NCBI GenBank assembly: GCA_963784175.1
Contig: CAWAQJ010000010.1
Coordinates: 113,524 to 177,523, forward strand
Origin: JAIBJN01 sp963784175
GTDB taxonomy: Bacteria > Actinomycetota > Thermoleophilia > Gaiellales > Gaiellaceae
Direction of reading: 5' to 3'
Length of the DNA: 64,000 nucleotides
The position numbers and the translations under genes are program-made. Of this stretch, positions 54,131 through 62,340 are shown one piece after another. Within the stretch, counting starts at the first letter, position 1. Every line of letters starts with the position of its first letter. Under the pieces are notes generated by a model. It was not told the DNA's origin and made no database searches. It saw only the letters and a program-made list of their open reading frames with translations.

Positions 54131-55431
54131 GCGCCGAAGCCATCTTCCAGCCACTCAAGTTCCGCAACCTCGAGATCAAGAACCGGATCCTGCGCTCGAA
54201 CATCTCGGGCCGTTTCGACGACTACGACGGGGCCGGCTCGCAGACGCGGATCAACTGGGAGCTGAAGTTCGCCCGCGGCGGGGTCGGAGCAATCCTCTCG
54301 GCCTGGACCGCCGTCGACGAGCGCGGGAAGATCGTGCCCAGCTTCGCGGGCATCGAGAGCGACGAACGCGTTCCCTTCTGGCGTGAGCTCGGCGAGCGCG
54401 TCCACGAGCACGACTGCAAGTACGTCCTCCAGCTCGCACACGCAGGGCGCCAGCGCGACATCCCCACGCTCACGCACGGCAAGGGCCTCTCCTCGACGAA
54501 CAAGCCCGACCCGCTGCACGGCTTCGAGGCCGAGCGCGCGACCAGGGCCGACCTCGAGGAGATCAAGCGCTCGTTTGCGGCGGGCGCGCGCCGCGCGCGC
54601 GAAGCCGGGCTCGACGGCGTCGAGATCCACGGCGCGAACGGCTACCTGTTCACGCAGTTCCTCTCCTCGGCCATCAACGAGCGCGAGGACGAGTACGGAG
54701 GATCGCTCGAGAACCGGGCGCGCCTCCTCCTCGACACCGTCAAGGCGATCAGGGCCGAGGTCGGGCACGACTTCCACGTCCAGGTGAAGGTTTCGACGAC
54801 GGAGCACGCGAACGCCTTCCTCCCCTGGCTCGGCGCGGGCAACACGATCGAGGACTCGGTCCAGGTCTGCCGCTGGCTCGAGGAGGCGGGCGCCGACGCG
54901 ATCCACGTCTCGTCCGGGAGCACCTTCCCCCACCCCGAGAACCCCGCGGGCGGGTTCGCAATCGACGACATGGTGCACAGCTACGACATCATGCTCTCGA
55001 GCGGCAAGAACACCTTCCGCAACTACCTCCTCTTCCGCCTCTGGCCCGCGAACCGCGTCATGCAGAAGCGCTGGGAGCGCGACCCTGCCTCCGTCCCCGG
55101 ACGCTGCCTGCCCGACGCGGCCGTCGTGAAGAAGGCCGTCGGCATCCCCGTGATCGTCACCGGCGGGTTCCAGCAGGCGTCGCTGATCGCAGGCGCCATC
55201 GAGCGCGGCGACTGCGACGCCGTCTCGATCGCGCGCGGGCTCGTGGCCAACAACGACCTCGTCGAGCTCTTCAGGGCCGGCCACGACTTGCCGCCGAGGC
55301 CGTGCACGTACTGCAACAAGTGCCTCTACAACGTCCTCGAGCATCCGCTCGGCTGCTACGACGAACGGCGCTATGCCTCCCGCGAGGAGATGGTCGAGCA
55401 GATCATGTCCGTCTACTCTCCCGCCGCATGA
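54127..55431 (+). CDS. Old-yellow-enzyme-family NADH:flavin oxidoreductase, copy 3
   Basis: This is a 434-residue FMN barrel with the full active-site set: QLAHAGRQRDIP, GVEIHGANGYLFTQFLSS, EDEYGGSLENRARLLLD and a phosphate-binding end VTGGFQQASLIAGAIERGDCDAVSIARGL. The C-terminal CxxCxxC plus C (393, 396, 399, 410) implies an Fe-S cluster. Such enzymes reduce alpha,beta-unsaturated carbonyls or enoyl-CoAs. The ATG overlaps the copy 2 stop. Three tandem paralogues suggest one pathway with several enoate or steroid-like intermediates. Confidence 0.92.
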   Translation: MSAEAIFQPLKFRNLEIKNRILRSNISGRFDDYDGAGSQTRINWELKFARGGVGAILSAWTAVDERGKIVPSFAGIESDERVPFWRELGERVHEHDCKYVLQLAHAGRQRDIPTLTHGKGLSSTNKPDPLHGFEAERATRADLEEIKRSFAAGARRAREAGLDGVEIHGANGYLFTQFLSSAINEREDEYGGSLENRARLLLDTVKAIRAEVGHDFHVQVKVSTTEHANAFLPWLGAGNTIEDSVQVCRWLEEAGADAIHVSSGSTFPHPENPAGGFAIDDMVHSYDIMLSSGKNTFRNYLLFRLWPANRVMQKRWERDPASVPGRCLPDAAVVKKAVGIPVIVTGGFQQASLIAGAIERGDCDAVSIARGLVANNDLVELFRAGHDLPPRPCTYCNKCLYNVLEHPLGCYDERRYASREEMVEQIMSVYSPAA

Positions 55432-56666
55432 CCGAAACCGCCGCCGAGCACGGAATCTCCTCGTACCTCCCACATGAGGGACCGCGAAGGGGCCTGGCCT
55501 TCTGCATGTCCGGGGGCGGCGACCGCGCGGCGCTCTTCCACCTCGGCGCCCTGCGCCGCATGAATGAGCTCGGGATCCTCTCCAAGATCGACACGTTCAC
55601 GTCGGTGTCGGGCGGCAGCATCATGGCGGCGCAGCTCGCCACCTTCATGCAGAGCGCGAAGCGCGAGCCCGGCAAGCCGATCGAGGGCTTCGAGGAGGGT
55701 GTGGCGAAGCCCATGCGCAGGTTCGCAGCGGCGGACCCCCGCACGGGCGCCGCCCTCGCCCGCCTGAAGCCGACCAAGTGGTTCACGCCGGGCGCGCAGA
55801 GCGAGGCGCTCGCGGCCGCGTATGCGGAGGGCCCGGCGCCAGGACGGCTCGAGGACCTTCCCGACACGCCACGATTCGTGTTCCTCGCAAGCGACATGCG
55901 CTTCCGCGACCAGTGGGTCTTCGACACGGGCAAACGCCGGGTCGGCAGCTCGGCGGCCGGGTACGGACCGCTCGGGACGTGGACGCTCGCGCAGGCCGTC
56001 GCGGCGTCCTCCTGCGTCCCGGGCGCGTTCAGCGTCGTCAAGGCGAAACAGGAGCCGTCGTCCCTCACGGGCGGCTCCTACAAGGAGCGCGACCGGGACA
56101 AGCTCGTCCGCGAGATCGACCTCTCCGACGGCGGCATGTTCGACAACCTGGGCGTCGAGCCCGTCTGGCAGGACCACCAGACCGTCCTCGTCTCCGACGC
56201 GGCCCCGTCCTTCAAGCCGGAACCGGAGATCGGCTGGCTCTGGAGCGCCCTCCGCCAGGGGGTCATCCTCCTCGAGCAGGCGACGGAGGTGCGCAAGCGC
56301 TGGCTCGTCTCGAACTTCCTCGCCGGGCAGCTCCAGGGCGCCTACTGGGGCATCGCGTCGAAGCCCAGGAGCTACCGCCTGGAGGCGGAGCACACCGCCT
56401 ACTCGGAGAATCTCATCCGCGACTTCATCGCTCCGATCCGCATCGACCTGGACGTGTTCTCGGAGGGCGAGATCGCCGTCCTCGAGAACCACGGCTATCT
56501 GATTTCGGAGATCGCACTGCAGCGCCACGCCAAGGACCTGGGCGGAGAGAAATGGCCGAAGGCCGTTGCGCCCCACGAGGACTGGCTCAACGAGAACAAG
56601 GCGGAGAAGGCCTTGACCGGCAGCGACAAGACGCACATGTTCTTCCGCCCGCGCATCCACCCGTAG
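55428..56666 (+). CDS. Patatin-like phospholipase family protein
   Basis: This is a 412-residue lipid acyl hydrolase. The oxyanion/glycine-rich loop is MSGGGDRAALFHLGAL, the nucleophile elbow TSVSGGSIM (Ser in GxS-like context) and the catalytic Asp in LSDGGMFDNLGVEP (DGG). There is no signal peptide. The ATG overlaps the upstream stop (ATGA), so it is co-transcribed with the flavoenzymes and may release fatty acids or other lipid substrates for them. Confidence 0.9.
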   Translation: MTETAAEHGISSYLPHEGPRRGLAFCMSGGGDRAALFHLGALRRMNELGILSKIDTFTSVSGGSIMAAQLATFMQSAKREPGKPIEGFEEGVAKPMRRFAAADPRTGAALARLKPTKWFTPGAQSEALAAAYAEGPAPGRLEDLPDTPRFVFLASDMRFRDQWVFDTGKRRVGSSAAGYGPLGTWTLAQAVAASSCVPGAFSVVKAKQEPSSLTGGSYKERDRDKLVREIDLSDGGMFDNLGVEPVWQDHQTVLVSDAAPSFKPEPEIGWLWSALRQGVILLEQATEVRKRWLVSNFLAGQLQGAYWGIASKPRSYRLEAEHTAYSENLIRDFIAPIRIDLDVFSEGEIAVLENHGYLISEIALQRHAKDLGGEKWPKAVAPHEDWLNENKAEKALTGSDKTHMFFRPRIHP

Positions 56667-56672
56667 GCCGCC

Positions 56673-57455
56673 GTGGGCGGGCTCGAGTTCGACGAGGGTC
56701 TGGGCGAGCAGCTCGAAGTCGTCTACCGCACCCGCGACATCCTCCGCCGCCGCCGGCTCGTCCACGAGGCGCTGGCCGCGCAGCCCGGCGAGCGGATCCT
56801 CGACGTCGGCTGCGGGCCGGGCTTCTACGTCGCCGAGCTCCTGGAAGCGGTCGGGCACGAAGGCTCGATCGTCGGCATCGACGTCAGCCCGGCGATGCTC
56901 GCCATCGCCGCCCACCGCACGGAGGCGCACCCGAACGTCGCCTTCCACGAGGCCGACGCGACCTCGCTCCCGGTCGAGGGCGAGGACTTCGACGCGGCCC
57001 TCTCGGTGCAGGTGCTCGAGTACGTCTCGGACATCCCCGCCGTCCTCGCGGAGATCCACCGCGCGCTCCGCCCCCGCGGCCGCGTCGTCCTGTGGGACGT
57101 CGACTGGACGACGCTCTCGTGGCACTCGGCGGACCCGGAGCGGATGCGGCGTGCGCTGAGCGCCTGGGACGATCACCTCGCCCACCCGGCGCTTCCACGC
57201 ACGCTCGCGGCCGACCTCCATCGCGCCGGGTTCGAGGACGTCCGCGCCGAAGGGCACGTCTTCGCGACGGCCGAGCTCGATCCGGAGACCTACAGCGGCG
57301 CCCTCCTACCGCTGATGGAGGAGTACGTCGCCGGACGGCCGGACGTCGGCGAGGCCGAGGCGGCCGACTGGGCGAACGAGCAGCGCGAGCTGGGCGAGCG
57401 CGGAGAGTTCTTCTTCTCCGTCACCCAGTTCTGCTTCGCGGCGACGCGTCAGTAG
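56673..57455 (+). CDS. Class I SAM-dependent methyltransferase
   Basis: This is a 260-residue UbiE/Methyltransf_11-type enzyme. The SAM-binding motif I is ILDVGCGPGFYVAELLEAVG. It is followed by GIDVSPAMLAIAA, the acidic loop HEADATSLPVEGEDFDAAL and a post-motif DIPAVLAEIHRALRPRGRVVLWDVDW. The acceptor is unknown. The start is GTG at 56673, six bases after the lipase stop. It probably acts on the same lipid-like compound as its neighbours (inferred). Confidence 0.88.
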   Translation: MGGLEFDEGLGEQLEVVYRTRDILRRRRLVHEALAAQPGERILDVGCGPGFYVAELLEAVGHEGSIVGIDVSPAMLAIAAHRTEAHPNVAFHEADATSLPVEGEDFDAALSVQVLEYVSDIPAVLAEIHRALRPRGRVVLWDVDWTTLSWHSADPERMRRALSAWDDHLAHPALPRTLAADLHRAGFEDVRAEGHVFATAELDPETYSGALLPLMEEYVAGRPDVGEAEAADWANEQRELGERGEFFFSVTQFCFAATRQ

Positions 57456-58038
57456 AGCTTCTCACCGCGCTCGAGCATGCCCACGAACTTCTCGAGCCGG
57501 CGCGTCTCGCGTCTCCGGCTTCTTCGCGTCCTCGAGCTGGTAGATGATCGCGTAGCGGTTCGACTTGTTCAGCGTCGCGTAGAACTCGGCCGCTTTCGCG
57601 ATTGGCCTTCAGCGCCTTCTTCAGGTCGGCGGGCTCGGTCACGTTCGCCGGGGACGAGTACGCCGCGTCCCAGCGCCCGTCGGCCCTGGCGAGCTCGACC
57701 TGCTCGAGGCCCGCGGGCTTCATGCGACCGGCCTTGGTGAGCGCCTCGATCTTCTCCCGGTTGATCTTCGACCACTTGCTCCTCGCCCGGCGCGGCGTGA
57801 ACTTCTGCAGGTAGAAGCGCTCGTCGAGCGTCATGACCTGACTGTCGATCCAGCCGTAGCAGAGGGCGACGTCGAGGGCCTCCGCGTAGACGACGGTGGT
57901 GACGCCCGAGCCCTTCTTGGCGAACTTCAGCCACACGCCGTCAGAGCCTGCGTGCTCGGCCTCGAGCCACGCCTCCCACTCCTCCGGCGAGGCCAGCTGG
58001 AGGATCGGCTTGCCGTCCTTTCCGGTCTCCTTCGCCAC
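57449..58038 (-). CDS. YdeI/OmpD-associated family protein, two frameshifts
   Basis: Starting at GTG 58038 (VAKETGKDGKPILQLASPEE), the protein shows WEAWLEAEHAGSDGVWLKFAKKGSG and the hallmark ALCYGWIDSQVMTLDERFYLQKFTPRRARSKWSKINR, then DLKKALKAN. Removing one base near 57601 and one near 57506 continues it as AKAAEFYATLNKSNRYAIIYQ and ..RRLEKFVGMLERGEKLY before a stop at 57449. The family is uncharacterised (bacteriocin-protection or stress-related annotations exist). It ends convergently with the methyltransferase. Confidence 0.82.
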
Positions 58039-58099
58039 GCCGTCAGTATCCCGTGAATCCGATCTCAAGACGGCGGTTCGGAGCGCCGATGAGTTGACC

Positions 58100-58282
58100 G
58101 TGCGCGCGACGATCCTCGGCTCGATCGGGGTCCTCTGGGGAGGGGCTGTCGTCGCGAGCGGGCTCCTGGACCGCACCGCCTCACCGGACGCCGCCACGGC
58201 GATCGGCGAGCTCATGGCGCTGGCCGTCGGCGCGCTCCTGCTCGCGGCCGGCACCCGCACGCTGGTCAAGCGCTTTCGCTAG
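58100..58282 (+). CDS. Small two-helix membrane protein (60 aa)
   Basis: From GTG at 58100 the frame encodes about 60 residues: helix one ATILGSIGVLWGGAVVASGL, a short loop DRTASPDAATA, helix two GELMALAVGALLLAAGTRTL and a basic end. The frame is open further upstream but becomes antisense to the YdeI-like gene. The function is unknown. It overlaps the GMC oxidoreductase stop by four bases. Confidence 0.6.
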   Translation: MRATILGSIGVLWGGAVVASGLLDRTASPDAATAIGELMALAVGALLLAAGTRTLVKRFR

Positions 58283-59962
58283 CGGGTCGCGCGCTCGGCG
58301 AAGCGGTCCGCCAGCGCCGCGATCGTGAGCGACGGGTTCGGCCCGACCGGGCCCGGCATGACGGAGCCGTCCGCGATCGTGAAGCCCGGATAGCCGAAGA
58401 CCTCGCCGTACTCGTCGACGACGCCCTCCTCGACCGTCCTCCCCATCGGGCAGCCGCCGAGCGGGTGCACGGTGATCAGCCGGCCCAGATACCAGGTCGG
58501 GATTGCGCTGGAACTTCGCGCCCAGCGCGTCGGAGATCTCGTTCGCGAAGTCCCCGAGCCGGTCGAAGAACGGGCCCGACTTCCCCTTCACCCAGTCGAG
58601 CTGGAGCCTCTCGTCGTCGGTGAGCGTGAACGTCCCGTCGGGGATGTCGCGCCCCATGCCGAGGAGCGGGAGCGACCCGGCCGAGACCCGGGAGTCCGAG
58701 AGGAGCTCGGCGACCTCGGCGGAGAGGTCGCCCTCGGGCTTGCGCCGCAGGAGGCTCAGGAGAATGCGCGTCGCGACCTTCCGGTAGCGCCAGAGCGCGC
58801 CGGGGCCCTGGGTCGTCTGGATGATCCAGCTCATGAACTGCGGAAAGCCGGCGTCCTCGACGTAGAAGCCGCGCCCCTCGCCGCCGTCGAGCGCGTCGGG
58901 AACCCGGATCGCGCTCGTGATCACGGGGCCGAACTCGGCGTCGAGCGGACGCGGCGAGCCGTCCGGATAGCTCGCCTTGAGCGCAAAGGTCAGCAGGTCG
59001 CCGTTGCCGCCGAACCGCGAGCCGAGACGCGGGCTCAGCCCCGGGAAGTTGCGGCTGCTCTTGAGGAGCAGGTAGCTCGAGCCGAGCGACCCGGCCGAGA
59101 GCACGAGGCGGTCGCAGGTCAGCTCTCGCACCGGCCGCACGGCCGGGTTGCGCGTGTCGATCTTCCGTCCCTCGTCGGCGACGTCGTGCTCGACGTATCG
59201 CACGACGTAGCCGCCGCCCTCGCGCGGGGCGAAGGAGCGCACTTCGCGGCGCGTCCAGATCTCGGCACCGTGCCGCTTCGCCGCGGAGAGGTAGTTGAAG
59301 TCGAGCGTGTTCTTCGACCCGAAGTTGCAGCCGATGTCGCACTCACCGGTCAGGCGGCACGTGTAGCGCGGCAGCCCGTGGAGGTTCGGGTGCTCCTCCC
59401 GGATCGGCACGCCGACGGCGGGGTCCTCACCCTTGTTGGCGAAGGTCACGGCCAGCGGCGGCAGGATCCATTCGCGGTCGAGCTTCCCCGCCGCCTCCCT
59501 GAACGCCGCCGTCTTCGACGAGCGGTCGAACGGCTCGTGCTCGAACGGGTAGCGCTGCGCGTTCAGCATCTTCTCGACCGCGTCGTAGTGCGGGTCGAGC
59601 TCGGCGCGCGTCACCGGCCAGTGCTCGTAGCCGCCCGCGGCCAGGTCCTCCTGGACGAACCACTTCTCGTCCTTGCGCAGGAGCACGTTCGCGTAGATGA
59701 GCGAGCCGCCGCCGAGGCCGCTCGACACCAGGGAGCCGATGCCCTTGAACGACCAGAGGTTGAACATCCCGTAGAGGCCCTCGCTGGGGTCCCAGAAAGC
59801 CTTGCCGAGCTCGCGCGGGCTGCGTGGGAACGAGCCCGGCGGATAGGGCTTTCCGCGCTCGAGGACGCAGACCGACTTGCCCGCTTCGGCCAGCCGGTAG
59901 GCGAGCACGGAGCCCCCGAACCCGGAACCGACTACGACGGCGTCGAAGTGGGTGTCGTCCAC
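58279..59962 (-). CDS. GMC oxidoreductase, cholesterol-oxidase-like, one frameshift
   Basis: This is a flavoenzyme of about 560 residues with VVVGSGFGGSVLAYRLAEAG (FAD binding), LVSSGLGGGSLIYANVLLR and a cysteine pattern CRLTGECDIGCNFGSKNTLDFNYL that resembles mycobacterial ChoD. The C-terminal block HPLGGCPMGRTVEEGVVDE and GPNPSLTIAALADRFAER is in another frame. Dropping one base from the triple G at 58499-58501 gives NPTWYLGRLITVHPLGG. It probably oxidises a hydroxyl on a sterol- or terpenoid-like substrate. Start GTG at 59962. Confidence 0.85.
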
Positions 59963-60031
59963 GGCTCGCGAGGCTATGCGCGAACGATCCCGTACGCAAC
60001 CCGGCACGATTGGGCACCAATTCATCACATG

Positions 60032-60048
60032 GGGGCTTGACAAGCCCC
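60032..60048. promoter_or_regulatory. Palindrome in the GMC/leuA divergent gap
   Basis: GGGGCTTG-A-CAAGCCCC is a perfect 8-bp-arm palindrome around one base, 70 bases upstream of the GMC start. The 59963-60265 gap holds this and the next palindrome and no convincing gene. Confidence 0.45.
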
Positions 60049-60160
60049 TACGCCTATCACCACACTGCACTCACGTTGACGAGCAGCGCCGTCACACCTG
60101 AGCGCGTCATCGGCTCCGCCGAGACGTCGCCGCGCGGCCTCGTCGTGATTCTTCTCGGCA

Positions 60161-60182
60161 TTCTCCCCCACTAGGGGGAGAA
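60161..60182. promoter_or_regulatory. C5-N4-G5 palindrome upstream of leuA-like operon
   Basis: TTCTCCCCC (60161-60169) and GGGGGAGAA (60174-60182) flank ACTA: 9-bp perfect arms. It is the longest of the three C5-N4-G5 sites in the window and lies 83 bases before the GTG at 60266. Confidence 0.5.
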
Positions 60183-60265
60183 CACGCTCACGCGCCGAGC
60201 AGGCGCATACGCCGACCTTTCCGCAGAAGTAATGCGCCTCCGTTTGGAGGCAAGGAGGATGAGCA

Positions 60266-61411
60266 GTGAGCCGCAGAATCACGATCTTCGACACGACTTT
60301 GCGCGATGGCGAGCAGTCGCCTGGCATCGCGCTTTCGCCTGACGAGAAGGCGGAGATCGCGACGCAGCTCGAGCGGCTCGGAGTCGACGTGGTCGAGGCA
60401 GGGTTCGCGGTCTCCTCGCCGGGAGACTTCGAAGGCGTCCGCGCAGTCGCCGCCGCAGTCGAGCGTCCCACGGTCGCCTCTCTCGCCAGAACGAAGAAGG
60501 AGGACATCGACGCCGCCGCCGAGGCGCTCGCCGACGCGCGCCGGTCGCGCATCCACGTCTTCCTCGCCACCAGCCCGATCCACATGGAGCGCAAGCTCCG
60601 CCTCGAGCCTGCGGAGGTGTCTGGAGCAGACGGGCTGGGCGGTCGGATACGCCGGCAGCCTTGCCGACGAGGTCGAGTTCTCCTGCGAGGACGCCACCCG
60701 TTCGGACCCGGACTTCGTCGCCGAGGTCTGCCGCGAGGCCGTGCGCGCCGGTGCAACGACCATCAACCTGCCGGACACGGTCGGCTACTGCCTGCCCGAG
60801 GAGTACGCCGCGTTCCTCCGCGACGTGCGCTCGCGCTGCCTCCAGCTCCTCAACGTCACGCTCTCGGTTCACTGCCACGACGACCTTGGCCTCGCAGTCG
60901 CGAACACGCTCGCCGGCATCCGGGCCGGGGCGACGCAGGTCGAGTGCACGATCAACGGCCTCGGCGAACGGGCCGGCAACGCCGCACTCGAGGAGGTCGT
61001 CATGGGGCTGCACGTCCGCCAGGCCACCTTCGAGTGCGAGACCGGCGTCGTCGTCAACGAAATCGGCCGCTCGTCGCGGCTCGTCTCCGAGCTGACCGGC
61101 TACACGGTGCAGCGCAACAAGGCCGTCGTCGGGGCGAACGCGTTCGCCCAGAGGCCGGCATCCACCAGGACGGGATGCTCAAGGACGCCGAGACCTACCA
61201 GATCATGGACCCGACCGAGCTCGGCCTCGAGATGACCTTGCCGCTCGGGAAGCACTCGGGACGCCACGCCTTCGCGCGGGCCTGCGCCGCCGCCGGGATG
61301 GACCTCGACGCGGACGCCGTGAACGACGCCTTCGCCCGCTTCAAGCAGCTCGCCGACTCGCGCAAGCACGTGACCCTCCTCGACGTGTTCGAGGAGGTGA
61401 CGGTCCGATGA
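60266..61411 (+). CDS. 2-isopropylmalate synthase/homocitrate-type condensing enzyme lacking regulatory domain, two compensating indels
   Basis: The GTG at 60266 is preceded by AAGGAGG. The catalytic barrel is clear: IFDTTLRDGEQSPGIALS, VVEAGFAVSSPGDFEGV, then (other frame) EFSCEDATRSDP, NLPDTVGYCLPEEYA, VHCHDDLGLAVANTLAG and NGLGERAGN, then back to AGIHQDGMLKD and LGKHSGRHAFARAC. One extra T near 60620 and one missing base near 61150 explain the switch and return. At about 380 residues it lacks the C-terminal LeuA dimer domain that mediates leucine feedback. It condenses acetyl-CoA with a 2-oxo acid. Confidence 0.88.
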   Translation: MSRRITIFDTTLRDGEQSPGIALSPDEKAEIATQLERLGVDVVEAGFAVSSPGDFEGVRAVAAAVERPTVASLARTKKEDIDAAAEALADARRSRIHVFLATSPIHMERKLRLEPAEVSGADGLGGRIRRQPCRRGRVLLRGRHPFGPGLRRRGLPRGRARRCNDHQPAGHGRLLPARGVRRVPPRRALALPPAPQRHALGSLPRRPWPRSREHARRHPGRGDAGRVHDQRPRRTGRQRRTRGGRHGAARPPGHLRVRDRRRRQRNRPLVAARLRADRLHGAAQQGRRRGERVRPEAGIHQDGMLKDAETYQIMDPTELGLEMTLPLGKHSGRHAFARACAAAGMDLDADAVNDAFARFKQLADSRKHVTLLDVFEEVTVR

Positions 61412-62340
61412 GAAAGAAGCGCTACACCGTCGCCTTCCTCTCCGGCGACGGCATCGGGCCGGAGATGACCGCAGAGGCGAGCCGCGCCCTCGAGGCGGTC
61501 TCCCGCATGCACGGGTTCAGCGTCGAGGAGCTGCACGTGCCCTTCGGCGGCGATGCCGTGCGCCGGTTTGGACACCCCCTCCCCTCGTTCACCCGCGCGG
61601 CCTGCGACGAGGCGGACGCCGTGCTCGTGGCGACGACGCGCGAGCCCGCGCTCGAGGTCGTCAAGGCGGAACTGGACCTCTCGTGGCGGATCACCCGCGT
61701 CTGCGCACGCGGGAGTGAGCTCGCCGTCGTGAGCCCGCTCGTGGACGACCCCGCCCTGGCGGTCGACCGCGCGTTCCGGCTCGCGCTGAGCCGCCGCGCG
61801 CGCCTGACGTCGGTCGGCGAGAGCGAGCAATGGCTCGCCGCGGTCGAGGCAGGCGTAGAGCGTCGCGAGGGCGTGCACGTCGAGCACGCGCGCTTCGAGG
61901 CGGCCGTCACCGGTCTCCTCCGCGACCCCTCGCGCTACGACGTGATCGCGAGCGAGCAGCCGTTCGCGGAGGCCCTGGCCTCCACGGCCGCGTTCGCCCA
62001 TGAGGGCGAGCGCCTGGTCGCCTCCGGCCGCGTCGGACCGAACGGCAAAGGGGTCTTCGGCCCCACGCACGGGTCGGCGCTGGAGATCGCCGGCCAGGGC
62101 GTGGCCAACCCGAGCGCCATGCTCCTCGCCGTCACCCTGCTCCTGGGCGAGGGTCTGGGCGAGCGCAGCGCCGCTCAAACGCTCGAGCGCGGCGTCGTGG
62201 AGGCGCTGGAGACCGGCATGCGTACGCCGGACATGGTCTCCTCTGGTGCCGGCGCGACGACACGTGAGTTCACCGACGCGCTGCTGGCGACGCTCCCCTC
62301 CGCTCGGCGGGACGCCGAGTTCGAAAGGGCGTTTGCATGA
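61408..62340 (+). CDS. LeuB/isocitrate dehydrogenase-like protein with degenerate active site
   Basis: This is a 310-residue protein of the 3-isopropylmalate dehydrogenase fold. The N-terminal nucleotide/substrate region YTVAFLSGDGIGPEMTAEASRALEAV and the late motif GVFGPTHGSALEIAGQGVANPSAMLLAV are kept. The usual catalytic and metal-binding segments are not: the Lys in T(S/V)DK is TSVGES, VDxxxMQL is VEHARFEA, and NxFGDILSD is EQPFAEALAS. It is also about 40 residues short. It overlaps both neighbours (ATGA). Dehydrogenase activity is therefore doubtful. Confidence 0.82.
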   Translation: MRKKRYTVAFLSGDGIGPEMTAEASRALEAVSRMHGFSVEELHVPFGGDAVRRFGHPLPSFTRAACDEADAVLVATTREPALEVVKAELDLSWRITRVCARGSELAVVSPLVDDPALAVDRAFRLALSRRARLTSVGESEQWLAAVEAGVERREGVHVEHARFEAAVTGLLRDPSRYDVIASEQPFAEALASTAAFAHEGERLVASGRVGPNGKGVFGPTHGSALEIAGQGVANPSAMLLAVTLLLGEGLGERSAAQTLERGVVEALETGMRTPDMVSSGAGATTREFTDALLATLPSARRDAEFERAFA

